From assembly GCA_030427205.1 (NCBI GenBank), contig JAUHXC010000001.1, positions 558,001-622,000 on the forward strand: a DNA stretch of 64,000 nt, written 5' to 3'. The DNA comes from a bacterium. GTDB taxonomy: Bacteria; Myxococcota_A; Bradymonadia; UBA7976; UBA1532. The notes under the pieces are model-generated. The model was not told the origin of the DNA. It saw only the letters and a list, made by a program, of their open reading frames with translations, and did no database searches. Below are positions 16,344 to 23,486 of this stretch, in pieces. The position numbers and the translations under genes were made by a program. Position 1 is the stretch's first letter. Each line of letters begins with the position of its first letter.

Positions 16344-17613
16344 ATGACGCTGTCGATGATGGAGCTCAAAGCGCGGTTCGCCCACAGGCCGTTGATGCCC
16401 GGCATCGTCTATGGGCAGCAGGCGCGGTGGAGACAGCGCTGGAAGCTCAAGCCGCTGCAGCCGCACACCAGCTCGGCGAGTTGGGACTATCACATCGACC
16501 CGATCGAGATCGTCGAAGCAGAGCCGGAGGACCCACGACTCAAGCTGAGGTTCGCGCTTCCCGTTCGGCTGGTTCACCGCCGTCTTCAAGACCTCGCAGA
16601 AGGCTCGAACCGCATATCGCGCGTACATCGACGGGCACTTCGACGAGGTCATGGGCCTGTTCGACGATCTGCTCGCGCAGGTGAAGCGCTATCGCGATGA
16701 CAAGCCGGTGCTGTTCATCATCGATGACCTCGACAAGATTCAAGCCACGCCGGTGCAGCAGGAGGTCTTCAACCTGCAACTGCCGATGCTGCTGCGGCCC
16801 GACTGCGCCGCGCTGTATACCTTCCCCCTCGAGCTGCACCACGACGCCCGCTTCAGCCGGCTGAAGAACGAGCAGGCCAACTACTACGTGCTGGCCAACG
16901 TGAAGCTGACCGAATATCGCGGAGGCGCCCTGCTCCCCGAGGGCCGGCGTGTCATGGGTCGCTTCGTGAGTGCGCGCCTGAGCGGTGAGCCGATCGAGAC
17001 CTATCTCGACCTCGGGAGGCGCAGTTCGACCGACTCCTGCGGTACAGCGGCGGCAACTTTCGGGAGCTGTGCCGGATTCTGCAGCACGCGCTGCAGACCG
17101 CGGCGATGCTGAAGAAGCCGCGGGCGGATCTCACCTGTTTCGATTCGGCCCTGCACCAGCTGCGCAAGGACTACAACCCGTTCGTGCAGCGCAACCGCGA
17201 GCTCCTCAACGCCGTCCGTCGCAACCTCGACAGCGGCGATGAGCAGGCCGATCTGGACGGCGACGATCTGCGCCCGCTGCTGCAGTCCCTGACCGTGATC
17301 GACGACCCCAATGACCCCGGCTGGCTCGACCTGGCGCGCGCTCGGGATCGCGCTCCGAGCGTCGATCGAGGCCGCGTCGGGCCCAAGCGAGCTGGCCCGG
17401 GCCCTCGCCGACGAGGCGCGGCGGGCCATCTGGCCGCTCTTCGTCGACGCGCCGGCGGTGTACGCTCAACTCGCGGGGGCGATCCTGACTCGCGCGCGCG
17501 CGGTCTACGATGAGCCACCCGCTGACCTGAGGACCCAGATTGAACAGTTCGAAGAGGTGACGGGCGCCTCGCTCGCCCCCGACGGTTCACCGAGCGCGCC
17601 GACAGACGCATAG
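16344..17613 (+). pseudogene. Frameshifted P-loop ATPase remnant
   Basis: The coding signal jumps frame three times: near 16550, near 17020-17030 and near 17330. The start is normal (ATG 16344, GGAGG six bases upstream). The second segment reads FPFGWFTAVFKTSQKA, then VLFIIDDLDKIQ, a Walker B motif typical of AAA/KAP-like or STAND ATPases. The third continues with GGNFRELCRILQHAL. The last segment encodes DEARRAIWPLFVDAPAVYAQ and ends at the stop at 17611-17613. No Walker A (GxxxxGKS/T) is visible in any frame, so part of the N-terminal ATPase core appears deleted. Neighbouring genes have no frameshifts, so sequencing error is less likely than decay. It may be the relic of a defence or mobile-element ATPase. 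Confidence 0.7.
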
Positions 17614-17614
17614 G

Positions 17615-17653
17615 TCCGCGCGCCCGCCGCGCCGCCCCAGGCCGAGCCGGTCG
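17615..17653. repeat. 39-bp direct repeat, right copy
   Basis: Second copy of the repeat at 16208-16246. It starts two bases after the end of the broken ATPase gene and lies just beyond the 3' end of the cyclophilin gene. In its other location the same sequence is coding. Confidence 0.85.
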
Positions 17654-17664
17654 GCGCGTCGCGG

Positions 17665-18426
17665 CTACTCGACGACGCGGGCCTCGACGATGTAGTCCAG
17701 CTCGGGGAACTCGGCGCGCAGGTAGGCGTTGCCGTCGCCGCGCATCCGGGCCTGGTCGGGGCCCATGCCGTCGGGCGGGCCGTCGCCGTAGCCGCTGTAC
17801 AGCCCGTCGACGGCGGTCATGTCGCGCACCATGCCGAAGGGCGAGAAGCCCAGCCCGTCGAGGCGGCTGTTATCGCCGTAGTTGATGAAGAACTGCGTGC
17901 GCCGGGTCTCGGGGTCGCCGCCGAAGGTGGCGAAGCTCACCGTACCCCGTACGTTCGACTCGACGACCGGGTCGGCCGGGATCGGCTCGCCCTGCCAGTA
18001 GGCGCCGACGAGCGGGTCGCCGTGCAGGCCGGTCTGCGCCACGAAGCCGTCGATGACCCGGAAGAACGCGCAGTCGTCGAGGAAGCCGATGCGGGCGAGG
18101 TTGTAGAAGCGGTCGGCGCCGTTGGGCGACCAGGCGCGGGTGACGTCGATGTAGAAGACGCCGGCGGTGGTCTCGACGTAGACCGCGTAGGTCTCGGGCG
18201 CGCGGTCCATCGCCAGCGAGGGGTCGGTGAGCCCGGGGTGGGCGTCGGGCGGCGCGGCGTCGGCCGACGCGGCGTCGCTCGGCGCAGCGTCGCTCGGGGT
18301 GGCCGCGTCGACCAGCGCCATGTCGCCGGCGGCGTCGGTCGGATCGGCGCTCTCGCCCCCGCAGGCGGTCGCCGTCACGGCGAACACCAGGGCGAGGGCG
18401 AGCGGCGCGCCCGACCGGCCGCGCAT
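17665..18426 (-). CDS. Cyclophilin-type peptidyl-prolyl isomerase lipoprotein
   Basis: A 253-residue protein with a lipoprotein-like signal (TATAC, Cys 22), an Ala/Asp/Pro-rich linker, then a cyclophilin domain from about residue 80: VYVETTAGVFYIDV, NGADRFYNLARIGFLDDCAFFRVIDGFVAQTG and TQFFINYGDNSRLD. The catalytic FFRVIxGFxxQ and QFFIN segments are present. It would catalyse prolyl isomerisation during folding of exported proteins. Its start overlaps the stop of the CcmI-like gene (ATGA), so it is co-translated with the cytochrome c maturation-like genes and may assist that pathway. Confidence 0.88.
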   Translation of the reverse strand: MRGRSGAPLALALVFAVTATACGGESADPTDAAGDMALVDAATPSDAAPSDAASADAAPPDAHPGLTDPSLAMDRAPETYAVYVETTAGVFYIDVTRAWSPNGADRFYNLARIGFLDDCAFFRVIDGFVAQTGLHGDPLVGAYWQGEPIPADPVVESNVRGTVSFATFGGDPETRRTQFFINYGDNSRLDGLGFSPFGMVRDMTAVDGLYSGYGDGPPDGMGPDQARMRGDGNAYLRAEFPELDYIVEARVVE

Positions 18427-19178
18427 CAGAGGCTCTGGTTCAGGGTGAAGTCGAGGCCCTTGGCGCCGACCCGAACCGCCTTGCCCAGCGCGCCGACCAC
18501 GTCGCCGGGGGTCTTGCTGATGGCGTCGCCGTCCTGGTCGACGCGGGCCTCGACCCGCACGTTGCCGCCGAGCTGGGTGCCCTGCATCATCACGTCCTGC
18601 GGGCCGACGGTGTAGTTGAGCGGGAACATGTCGGCGCCGGTGACGGGCACCTTCTTGGCGGCGAGCAGCATGCCCCGCTGACCCTCACCGGCGTCCTGGC
18701 GCACGATGATGAACAGCACCGAGCCGGCCTTGACCTTGGCCTTCATGCCCGCGTCGAGCTCGATCTTGCCGGTGAGCGTACCGCCGACCCCCGGGGCGGG
18801 CATGGCCGGCGCGCCGCCGGCGGGCGGGTGACCGGGGGGCATGCCGCCGGCGGGCGGGTGGCCCGGGGGCAGCTTGCCGGCGCCGGCGGGCGGGTGACCG
18901 GGCGGCATGCCGCCGGCGGGCGGGTGGCCCGGGGGCAGCTTGCCGGCCGCGTGCGGGTTGACCGGCATCGAGGTCGGCTGCGAGCCGGGGGCCGCCGCGG
19001 CGGCCCCCTGGACCCGGGCCTGCTGGACCGGCGCCGGCGCCGGGGCCTTCTGGGTCGAGGCCGGCGCGGCGGTCTGCTCGCCGGTCTTCGAGCCGGTGGC
19101 CGGATCCTGCTTGTTGCACCCGAAGAGGGCCAGGGCGAGGGCGGCGGTCATCGCCGCGGTCGTCACGAGGGTTCGCAT
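18426..19178 (-). CDS. Lipoprotein with CcmI/CycH-like C-terminal domain
   Basis: A 250-residue lipoprotein (ALALFGC, Cys 21). A Pro/His/Gly-rich linker contains about four units of PPGHPPAGG type. The C-terminal about 110 residues match the CcmI (CycH) periplasmic domain: LFIIVRQDAG, LLAAKKVPVTG, FPLNYTVGPQDVMMQG and RVEARVDQDGDAISKTPGD. In cytochrome c maturation that domain presents apocytochrome c to the haem lyase. The canonical TM and TPR parts of CcmI are absent. I chose ATG 19178, with GGAG seven bases upstream, over ATG 19184. The CcmH-like gene lies 53 bases upstream. Confidence 0.75.
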   Translation of the reverse strand: MRTLVTTAAMTAALALALFGCNKQDPATGSKTGEQTAAPASTQKAPAPAPVQQARVQGAAAAAPGSQPTSMPVNPHAAGKLPPGHPPAGGMPPGHPPAGAGKLPPGHPPAGGMPPGHPPAGGAPAMPAPGVGGTLTGKIELDAGMKAKVKAGSVLFIIVRQDAGEGQRGMLLAAKKVPVTGADMFPLNYTVGPQDVMMQGTQLGGNVRVEARVDQDGDAISKTPGDVVGALGKAVRVGAKGLDFTLNQSL

Positions 19179-19231
19179 GCACATACTCCAGGGCCCGGCG
19201 GGCCGGGTCGGGGTTGGGTCGGGGTGGCCGG

Positions 19232-19981
19232 CTATTCGAACTCGGCCTTGGTGCGGGCTTGCAGCTTCGCGAGCCGCTCGACATCGGCCGGGTCGAGCGC
19301 CTGCGGGGCCTGCTCGGGGGTGCGCTGATCGCGCTCCTTCCACTTGCGGAAGATCCAGAACAAGAGCACCGCCAGCACGATGAAGGGCAGCACCGGCACC
19401 AGGATGGTGTACCAGGGCTGCGGCGGGTTGCGGACCTCTTCGCCGTGGCGCTGCACCAGGGTGTCGATGATCTCGGCGTCGCTGAGGCCCCGCTCGATCA
19501 TCTCGCGCATCTCGCGGCGCAATTCGAAGGCCTGATAGCTGGTGCAGGTCATCAGGGTCTTGCCCGGGCAGAACGGGCTGCGCAGCTCGTCGGCGAGGCG
19601 GCGCGACCGGCGCCCGATCTCGTCGACCGCGCTGCCTTCGCCGTCCAGCGGGCTCACCGGGGGCACCCCGTCGCCCGCAGGGGCCGGAACAGGCTGCGCG
19701 GCAGGGGGCGGGGCCGCCGGTGCCGGATCGGGCGCGGGCGGGGCCTCTGGGGCCGCCGCGGGGGCATCCGCGGGGGCCTCTGCAGGGGCCGCCGGCTGTG
19801 CGGGGGCCTCGGCGGGCGCTGCGGGGGCCTCGGCGGGCGCTGCGGGGGCCTCGGCGGGCGCTGCGGGGGCATCCGCGGGCGCTGCGGGGGCGTCCGCGGG
19901 GGTCTGGGCCAGCGCGGGCGCGGCCAGCAGGCCGAGCGACAGCGCCAGCCATGTCGCCTGGGAGGAGATGGGGCTCTTCAT
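19232..19981 (-). CDS. CcmH/CycL-like cytochrome c maturation protein
   Basis: A 249-residue protein: signal peptide (PALA), a long Ala-Pro-Ala-Glu repeat linker (about 27-100), a CcmH domain (about 118-180) and one membrane helix (ILVPVLPFIVLAVLLFWIF). The CcmH pattern is LRSPFCPGKTLMTC, then a helix and GLSDAEIIDTLVQRHGEEV. The usual LRCxxC redox pair is replaced by Cys 138 and Cys 146 with seven residues between them; the first Cys of the classic motif is Ser. I believe such variants occur in myxobacteria but could not check. It would reduce or hold apocytochrome c. No other ccm genes are in the window. The ATG at 19981 lacks a good ribosome-binding site. Confidence 0.78.
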   Translation of the reverse strand: MKSPISSQATWLALSLGLLAAPALAQTPADAPAAPADAPAAPAEAPAAPAEAPAAPAEAPAQPAAPAEAPADAPAAAPEAPPAPDPAPAAPPPAAQPVPAPAGDGVPPVSPLDGEGSAVDEIGRRSRRLADELRSPFCPGKTLMTCTSYQAFELRREMREMIERGLSDAEIIDTLVQRHGEEVRNPPQPWYTILVPVLPFIVLAVLLFWIFRKWKERDQRTPEQAPQALDPADVERLAKLQARTKAEFE

Positions 19982-20138
19982 CGCAGCAACCGTACACCAG
20001 GGCTCGGGGTCGGGCAATCCGCGCCGGGCGTATGCCGACGACGGCGGCGAGCGTTCGCCTGCGCCGGTCGCGCCTTGCGCCTCGCCGGGACAACCCGCAC
20101 TCTGCGGACACGTCGAATCAACCCGTGGAGGCAGCCCG

Positions 20139-20885
20139 ATGGGCAGCCGGCTCGAAGACAAGGTCGTCTGGATCACCGGCGGCAGCCGCGGCATCGGGCT
20201 CGCGGTCGCCGAACGCTGCGTCGCCGAGGGCGGTCGGGTGGTGATCTCGTCGCGCAAGGCGGGGCCGCTGTCGGCCGCCGCCGAGCAGATCGGCGCCACC
20301 GCGGTGCCGTGCCACGTGGGCCAGCCCGAGGCCATCGAGGCCGCGCTGACCCACATCGAAGACACCGTCGGCCCGGTGGACGTGCTGATCAACAACGCGG
20401 CGACCAACCCGCACTTCGGCCCGCTGCTCACCGCCGGCGAGCCGGCGTGGGACAAGACTTTCGAGGTCAACCTCAAGGGGCCGTTCAATACCATCCGCGG
20501 GGTGGTGCAGCGCATGATCGCCCGCGAGGCGAAGGGCTCGGTGGTCAACATCACCAGCATCCAGGGCCTCGGCGCCTCGCCCCTGCAGGGGGTCTACGGC
20601 ATGACCAAGGCGGCGCTGATCTCGATGACGAAGACCCTGGCGGTGGAGTGCGGGCCGCAAGGCATCCGCTTCAACGCGGTCGCGCCGGGGCTCGTCGACA
20701 CCAAGTTCGCCTCGATCCTCACCAGCACCCCCGACATCGCGAAGATGTACACCGAGCGGGCGGCGCTCAAGCGCTACGCCACCCCCGACGAGATCGCCGG
20801 GCTGGTGGTCTACCTCGCCAGCGACGACGCCAGCTTCGTCACCGGGCAGGTGCACGTCATCGACGGCGGCTTCACCGCCGGGTGA
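20139..20885 (+). CDS. Short-chain dehydrogenase/reductase (SDR)
   Basis: A 248-residue classical SDR: NAD(P)-binding TGGSRGIG near the N-terminus, NNAAT, catalytic Ser in NITSIQG, YxxxK in YGMTKAA, and a C-terminal VTGQVHVIDGG. It oxidises or reduces a hydroxyl/keto substrate, perhaps a fatty-acyl or 3-oxoacyl compound; the substrate cannot be read from sequence. The ATG at 20139 has GGAGG seven bases upstream. A permease gene starts four bases after its stop, so it heads a three-gene operon with the permease and the sirtuin. Confidence 0.92.
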   Translation: MGSRLEDKVVWITGGSRGIGLAVAERCVAEGGRVVISSRKAGPLSAAAEQIGATAVPCHVGQPEAIEAALTHIEDTVGPVDVLINNAATNPHFGPLLTAGEPAWDKTFEVNLKGPFNTIRGVVQRMIAREAKGSVVNITSIQGLGASPLQGVYGMTKAALISMTKTLAVECGPQGIRFNAVAPGLVDTKFASILTSTPDIAKMYTERAALKRYATPDEIAGLVVYLASDDASFVTGQVHVIDGGFTAG

Positions 20886-20889
20886 GCGG

Positions 20890-22620
20890 ATGAGCCTGCC
20901 CAAGGCCCGCACGGGGCCCGCCGCCGGCCTGGGCTGGCTGCTCTGGCCCCGCTGGCGGGGTATGGTCAACCTGCCCCGCAGCCGCGATCGCCAGGGTCGC
21001 CTGCGCTACGTGGTGCTGGCGGTCTTCGGGCTGGGCTTCATGGTCGGCGGCTTCGCCGGCGCCCGTTGGATGTTCACCCAGTTCCTGCAGCTCGAGGTGC
21101 TCGCCGAGCTGCTCATCGGGCGGGTGCTCGAGATCGTGCTGCTGTTCTTCATCGGCCTGCTGGTCTTCAGCAATACGATCGCCGCGTTCACCACCCTGTA
21201 TCTGGCCGACGACCTGCCGCTGCTGGTGAGCTCACCCGTCGGCCCCGCCCGGCTCTATCTGGCCCGGCTGGTCGATACCTGGACCCAGGCCTCGTGGATG
21301 ATGCTGGTCTTCGCCCTGCCGATCCTGGCGGGCTGCGGGTCGGTCCTGGGGGCCTCGCTCGGCTGGTATCTGGTGCTGCCGCTGCTGCTCTTGCCGCTGA
21401 CGGTGCTGTGCGCCGCGGTGGGCTCGATCGTCACCATGGCGCTCGCCCGCTGGCTGCCGGCGCAGCGGACCCACGACGTGCTGCTGGTGCTGGCGATGGT
21501 GGGCTTCCTGGTGGTCTACATCGCCTTCCGCCTCGCCGAGCCCGAGCGCTTCCTCGAGCCGGGCGGCTTCGCCGATCTGGCGGCGCTCATCGGCAGCCTG
21601 CAGGCGGACGCGGGGCTGTCGACCCCCGCCGACTGGGTCGTCTCGAGCCTGTTCTCGCTGCTGCGCGGCGAGGCCGGCGTGGCGCTGCTGCCGGCGGCGA
21701 CGCTATACCTCTCGGCGGCGACGGCCTGCGCGCTGGGCGCGTGGCTCGCCCGGGCGGTCTACCTGCGCAGCTTCACCCGGGCGCAGGAGGGGCGGGTCGA
21801 GGGCCAGGGGCTGCTGCTGCGTCTGCTGGGGCCGCTGATGCGTCGGCGGCGGCCGCCCAAGGTGCCGCGCTCGGTCACCGCGGCGTTCGTCAGCCGCTCG
21901 AACCGCATGTTCGTGCGCACCACCGGCCAGTGGACCCAGCTCTTGCTGGTGGCGGCGCTGGTGGTGGTCTACCTGTTCAACTTCAAGTACTTCCGCACGC
22001 TGCAGGCCACCGGCATCATCGGCGACCGCGGCCTGTTCTTCGTCAACCTGGTGCTGGGCGGGCTGGTGGTGACCACCGTCGCGGTGCGCTTCCTCTACCC
22101 GGCGGTGAGCCTGGAGGGGCGGGCCTACTGGGCGGTGCAGGTGGCCCCGATCACCGCGGCGCAGCTGCTGAGAGCCCACGTGCGCTGGGGGCTGTGGCCG
22201 CTGATGGCCCTGGCGGTGGGGCTGACGGTGGCCTCGGACCTCATCGTCGGCCTGCCGACGTGGATGATCCCGGCCTCGGCGGTCATCGCGGCGCTGATGA
22301 CCTGGGCCCTGTGCGGCATGGGCGTGGGGCTCGGGGCCACCGCGCCGCGGTTTCACGAGGCCAACCCGGCGCGCATCGCCAGCGGCATGGGCGGGGTGCT
22401 CTTCATGCTCGGCGGGCTGTTCTACATGGTGCTGACGCTGATCCTGGTCGGCTGGCCCATCGCGGCGCTGGGCTACTGGCTCGAGACGGGCTACGTGCCG
22501 CGCACGGCGCGTTTGCTGCAGTTCGCGGCCATGCTGCTCGGCGCGGTGCTGCTGTCGGTGGCGGCCCACGTGGTGCCGATGCGCATGGGCGCCCGGGCCC
22601 TCGAGAGGAGAGAAGGATGA
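20890..22620 (+). CDS. ABC-2-type transporter permease
   Basis: A 576-residue polytopic membrane protein with about 12 hydrophobic segments in two halves separated by a basic cytoplasmic loop (about 300-330, RRRRPPK). This fits the family annotated as putative ABC transporter permease (ABC_tran_2 type). No ATPase partner is adjacent, so the complete transporter cannot be named. It starts four bases after the SDR stop, and its stop overlaps the sirtuin start (ATGA). Confidence 0.7.
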   Translation: MSLPKARTGPAAGLGWLLWPRWRGMVNLPRSRDRQGRLRYVVLAVFGLGFMVGGFAGARWMFTQFLQLEVLAELLIGRVLEIVLLFFIGLLVFSNTIAAFTTLYLADDLPLLVSSPVGPARLYLARLVDTWTQASWMMLVFALPILAGCGSVLGASLGWYLVLPLLLLPLTVLCAAVGSIVTMALARWLPAQRTHDVLLVLAMVGFLVVYIAFRLAEPERFLEPGGFADLAALIGSLQADAGLSTPADWVVSSLFSLLRGEAGVALLPAATLYLSAATACALGAWLARAVYLRSFTRAQEGRVEGQGLLLRLLGPLMRRRRPPKVPRSVTAAFVSRSNRMFVRTTGQWTQLLLVAALVVVYLFNFKYFRTLQATGIIGDRGLFFVNLVLGGLVVTTVAVRFLYPAVSLEGRAYWAVQVAPITAAQLLRAHVRWGLWPLMALAVGLTVASDLIVGLPTWMIPASAVIAALMTWALCGMGVGLGATAPRFHEANPARIASGMGGVLFMLGGLFYMVLTLILVGWPIAALGYWLETGYVPRTARLLQFAAMLLGAVLLSVAAHVVPMRMGARALERREG

Positions 22621-23393
22621 AGACGATCCGTGATCCGGCCGCGGCGGTCGACGCGCTCGCCGCGCTCATCGGCGTCCATCGGCGCATCCTGGTCTTCACC
22701 GGGGCCGGGGTCAGCGTCGACTCGGGCATCCCCGACTTCCGCAGCCCGGGCGGGGTCTGGACCCGCATCGACCCGGCGATGCTCAGCCGGCCGGCCATCG
22801 AGGGGCCCGGGGTCGATCGACGCCCGTTCTGGCAGGCGATGCGGGCCATCGCCGAGACCATCGGCGACCCGCAGCCCAACCCGATCCACCGGGCCGTGGC
22901 GGCGCTGGAGCAGGCCGGGCGGGTCGAGGCGGTGGCGACGCAGAACATCGACGGGCTGCATCAGGCCGCCGGCTCGAAGCGGGTCTTGGAGTTGCACGGC
23001 GCCCAGACCCACTGCCGCTGCATGGGCTGCCCGGCCACGTGGACGACCGCCGAGATCATGGGCCGGGTGCGGGCGGGGGACGGCGCGCCGGATTGCGAGC
23101 ATTGCGGCGGCGTCATCCGGCCCGATCTGGTGCTCTTCGGCGACGCGCTCGACCCGGCGGTGCTCGACAGCGCCCAGCGCGCCGCCGAGCGCTGCGACCT
23201 GTGCCTGGTCCTGGGCAGCGGGCTCGAGGTCTTCCCCGCCGCGGGCCTGCCCCGGCTGGCGGCGCGCGACGGGGCGCCGGTGGCGATCGTGACCCTCGGG
23301 CGGCCGGCGTGGCAGGGGCCGGCGCTGCACGTCGACGCGCCGCTGGCGCAGACCTTCGTGCCGGCGGTCGCGCGTTCCTTGGCCCCGGGATGA
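22617..23393 (+). CDS. Sir2-family NAD-dependent protein deacylase
   Basis: A 258-residue sirtuin. Motifs in order: FTGAGVSVDSGIPDFRS (NAD-binding), TQNIDGLH, catalytic His in LELHGAQ, zinc Cys pairs in CRCMGC and CEHC, then LGSGLEVFPAAGLP. It removes acyl groups from lysine using NAD and probably acts in the cytoplasm on metabolic enzymes. The ATG at 22617 overlaps the permease stop, and GAGAGGAGAAGG lies just upstream. It is the last gene of the SDR-permease-sirtuin operon. Confidence 0.95.
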   Translation: MKTIRDPAAAVDALAALIGVHRRILVFTGAGVSVDSGIPDFRSPGGVWTRIDPAMLSRPAIEGPGVDRRPFWQAMRAIAETIGDPQPNPIHRAVAALEQAGRVEAVATQNIDGLHQAAGSKRVLELHGAQTHCRCMGCPATWTTAEIMGRVRAGDGAPDCEHCGGVIRPDLVLFGDALDPAVLDSAQRAAERCDLCLVLGSGLEVFPAAGLPRLAARDGAPVAIVTLGRPAWQGPALHVDAPLAQTFVPAVARSLAPG

Positions 23394-23450
23394 TCCGCAT
23401 GGGGGCAACCCTTCGGCTTCAAAGAAGAATCCGTACGACGTGACCGGAGT

Positions 23451-23479
23451 TTGTCTTTTATTCGGCGCGGCGCTAGCGT
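23451..23479 (+). promoter_or_regulatory. Predicted promoter of the MopE/PPC-like lipoprotein gene
   Basis: TTGTCT (23451-23456), exactly 17 bases, then TAGCGT (23474-23479). The start codon is at 23487, seven bases after the -10, so transcription would begin at or near the ATG and give a leaderless or nearly leaderless mRNA. The same -10 hexamer with the same spacing occurs before pyrG. Confidence 0.45.
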
Positions 23480-23486
23480 CACGCCG

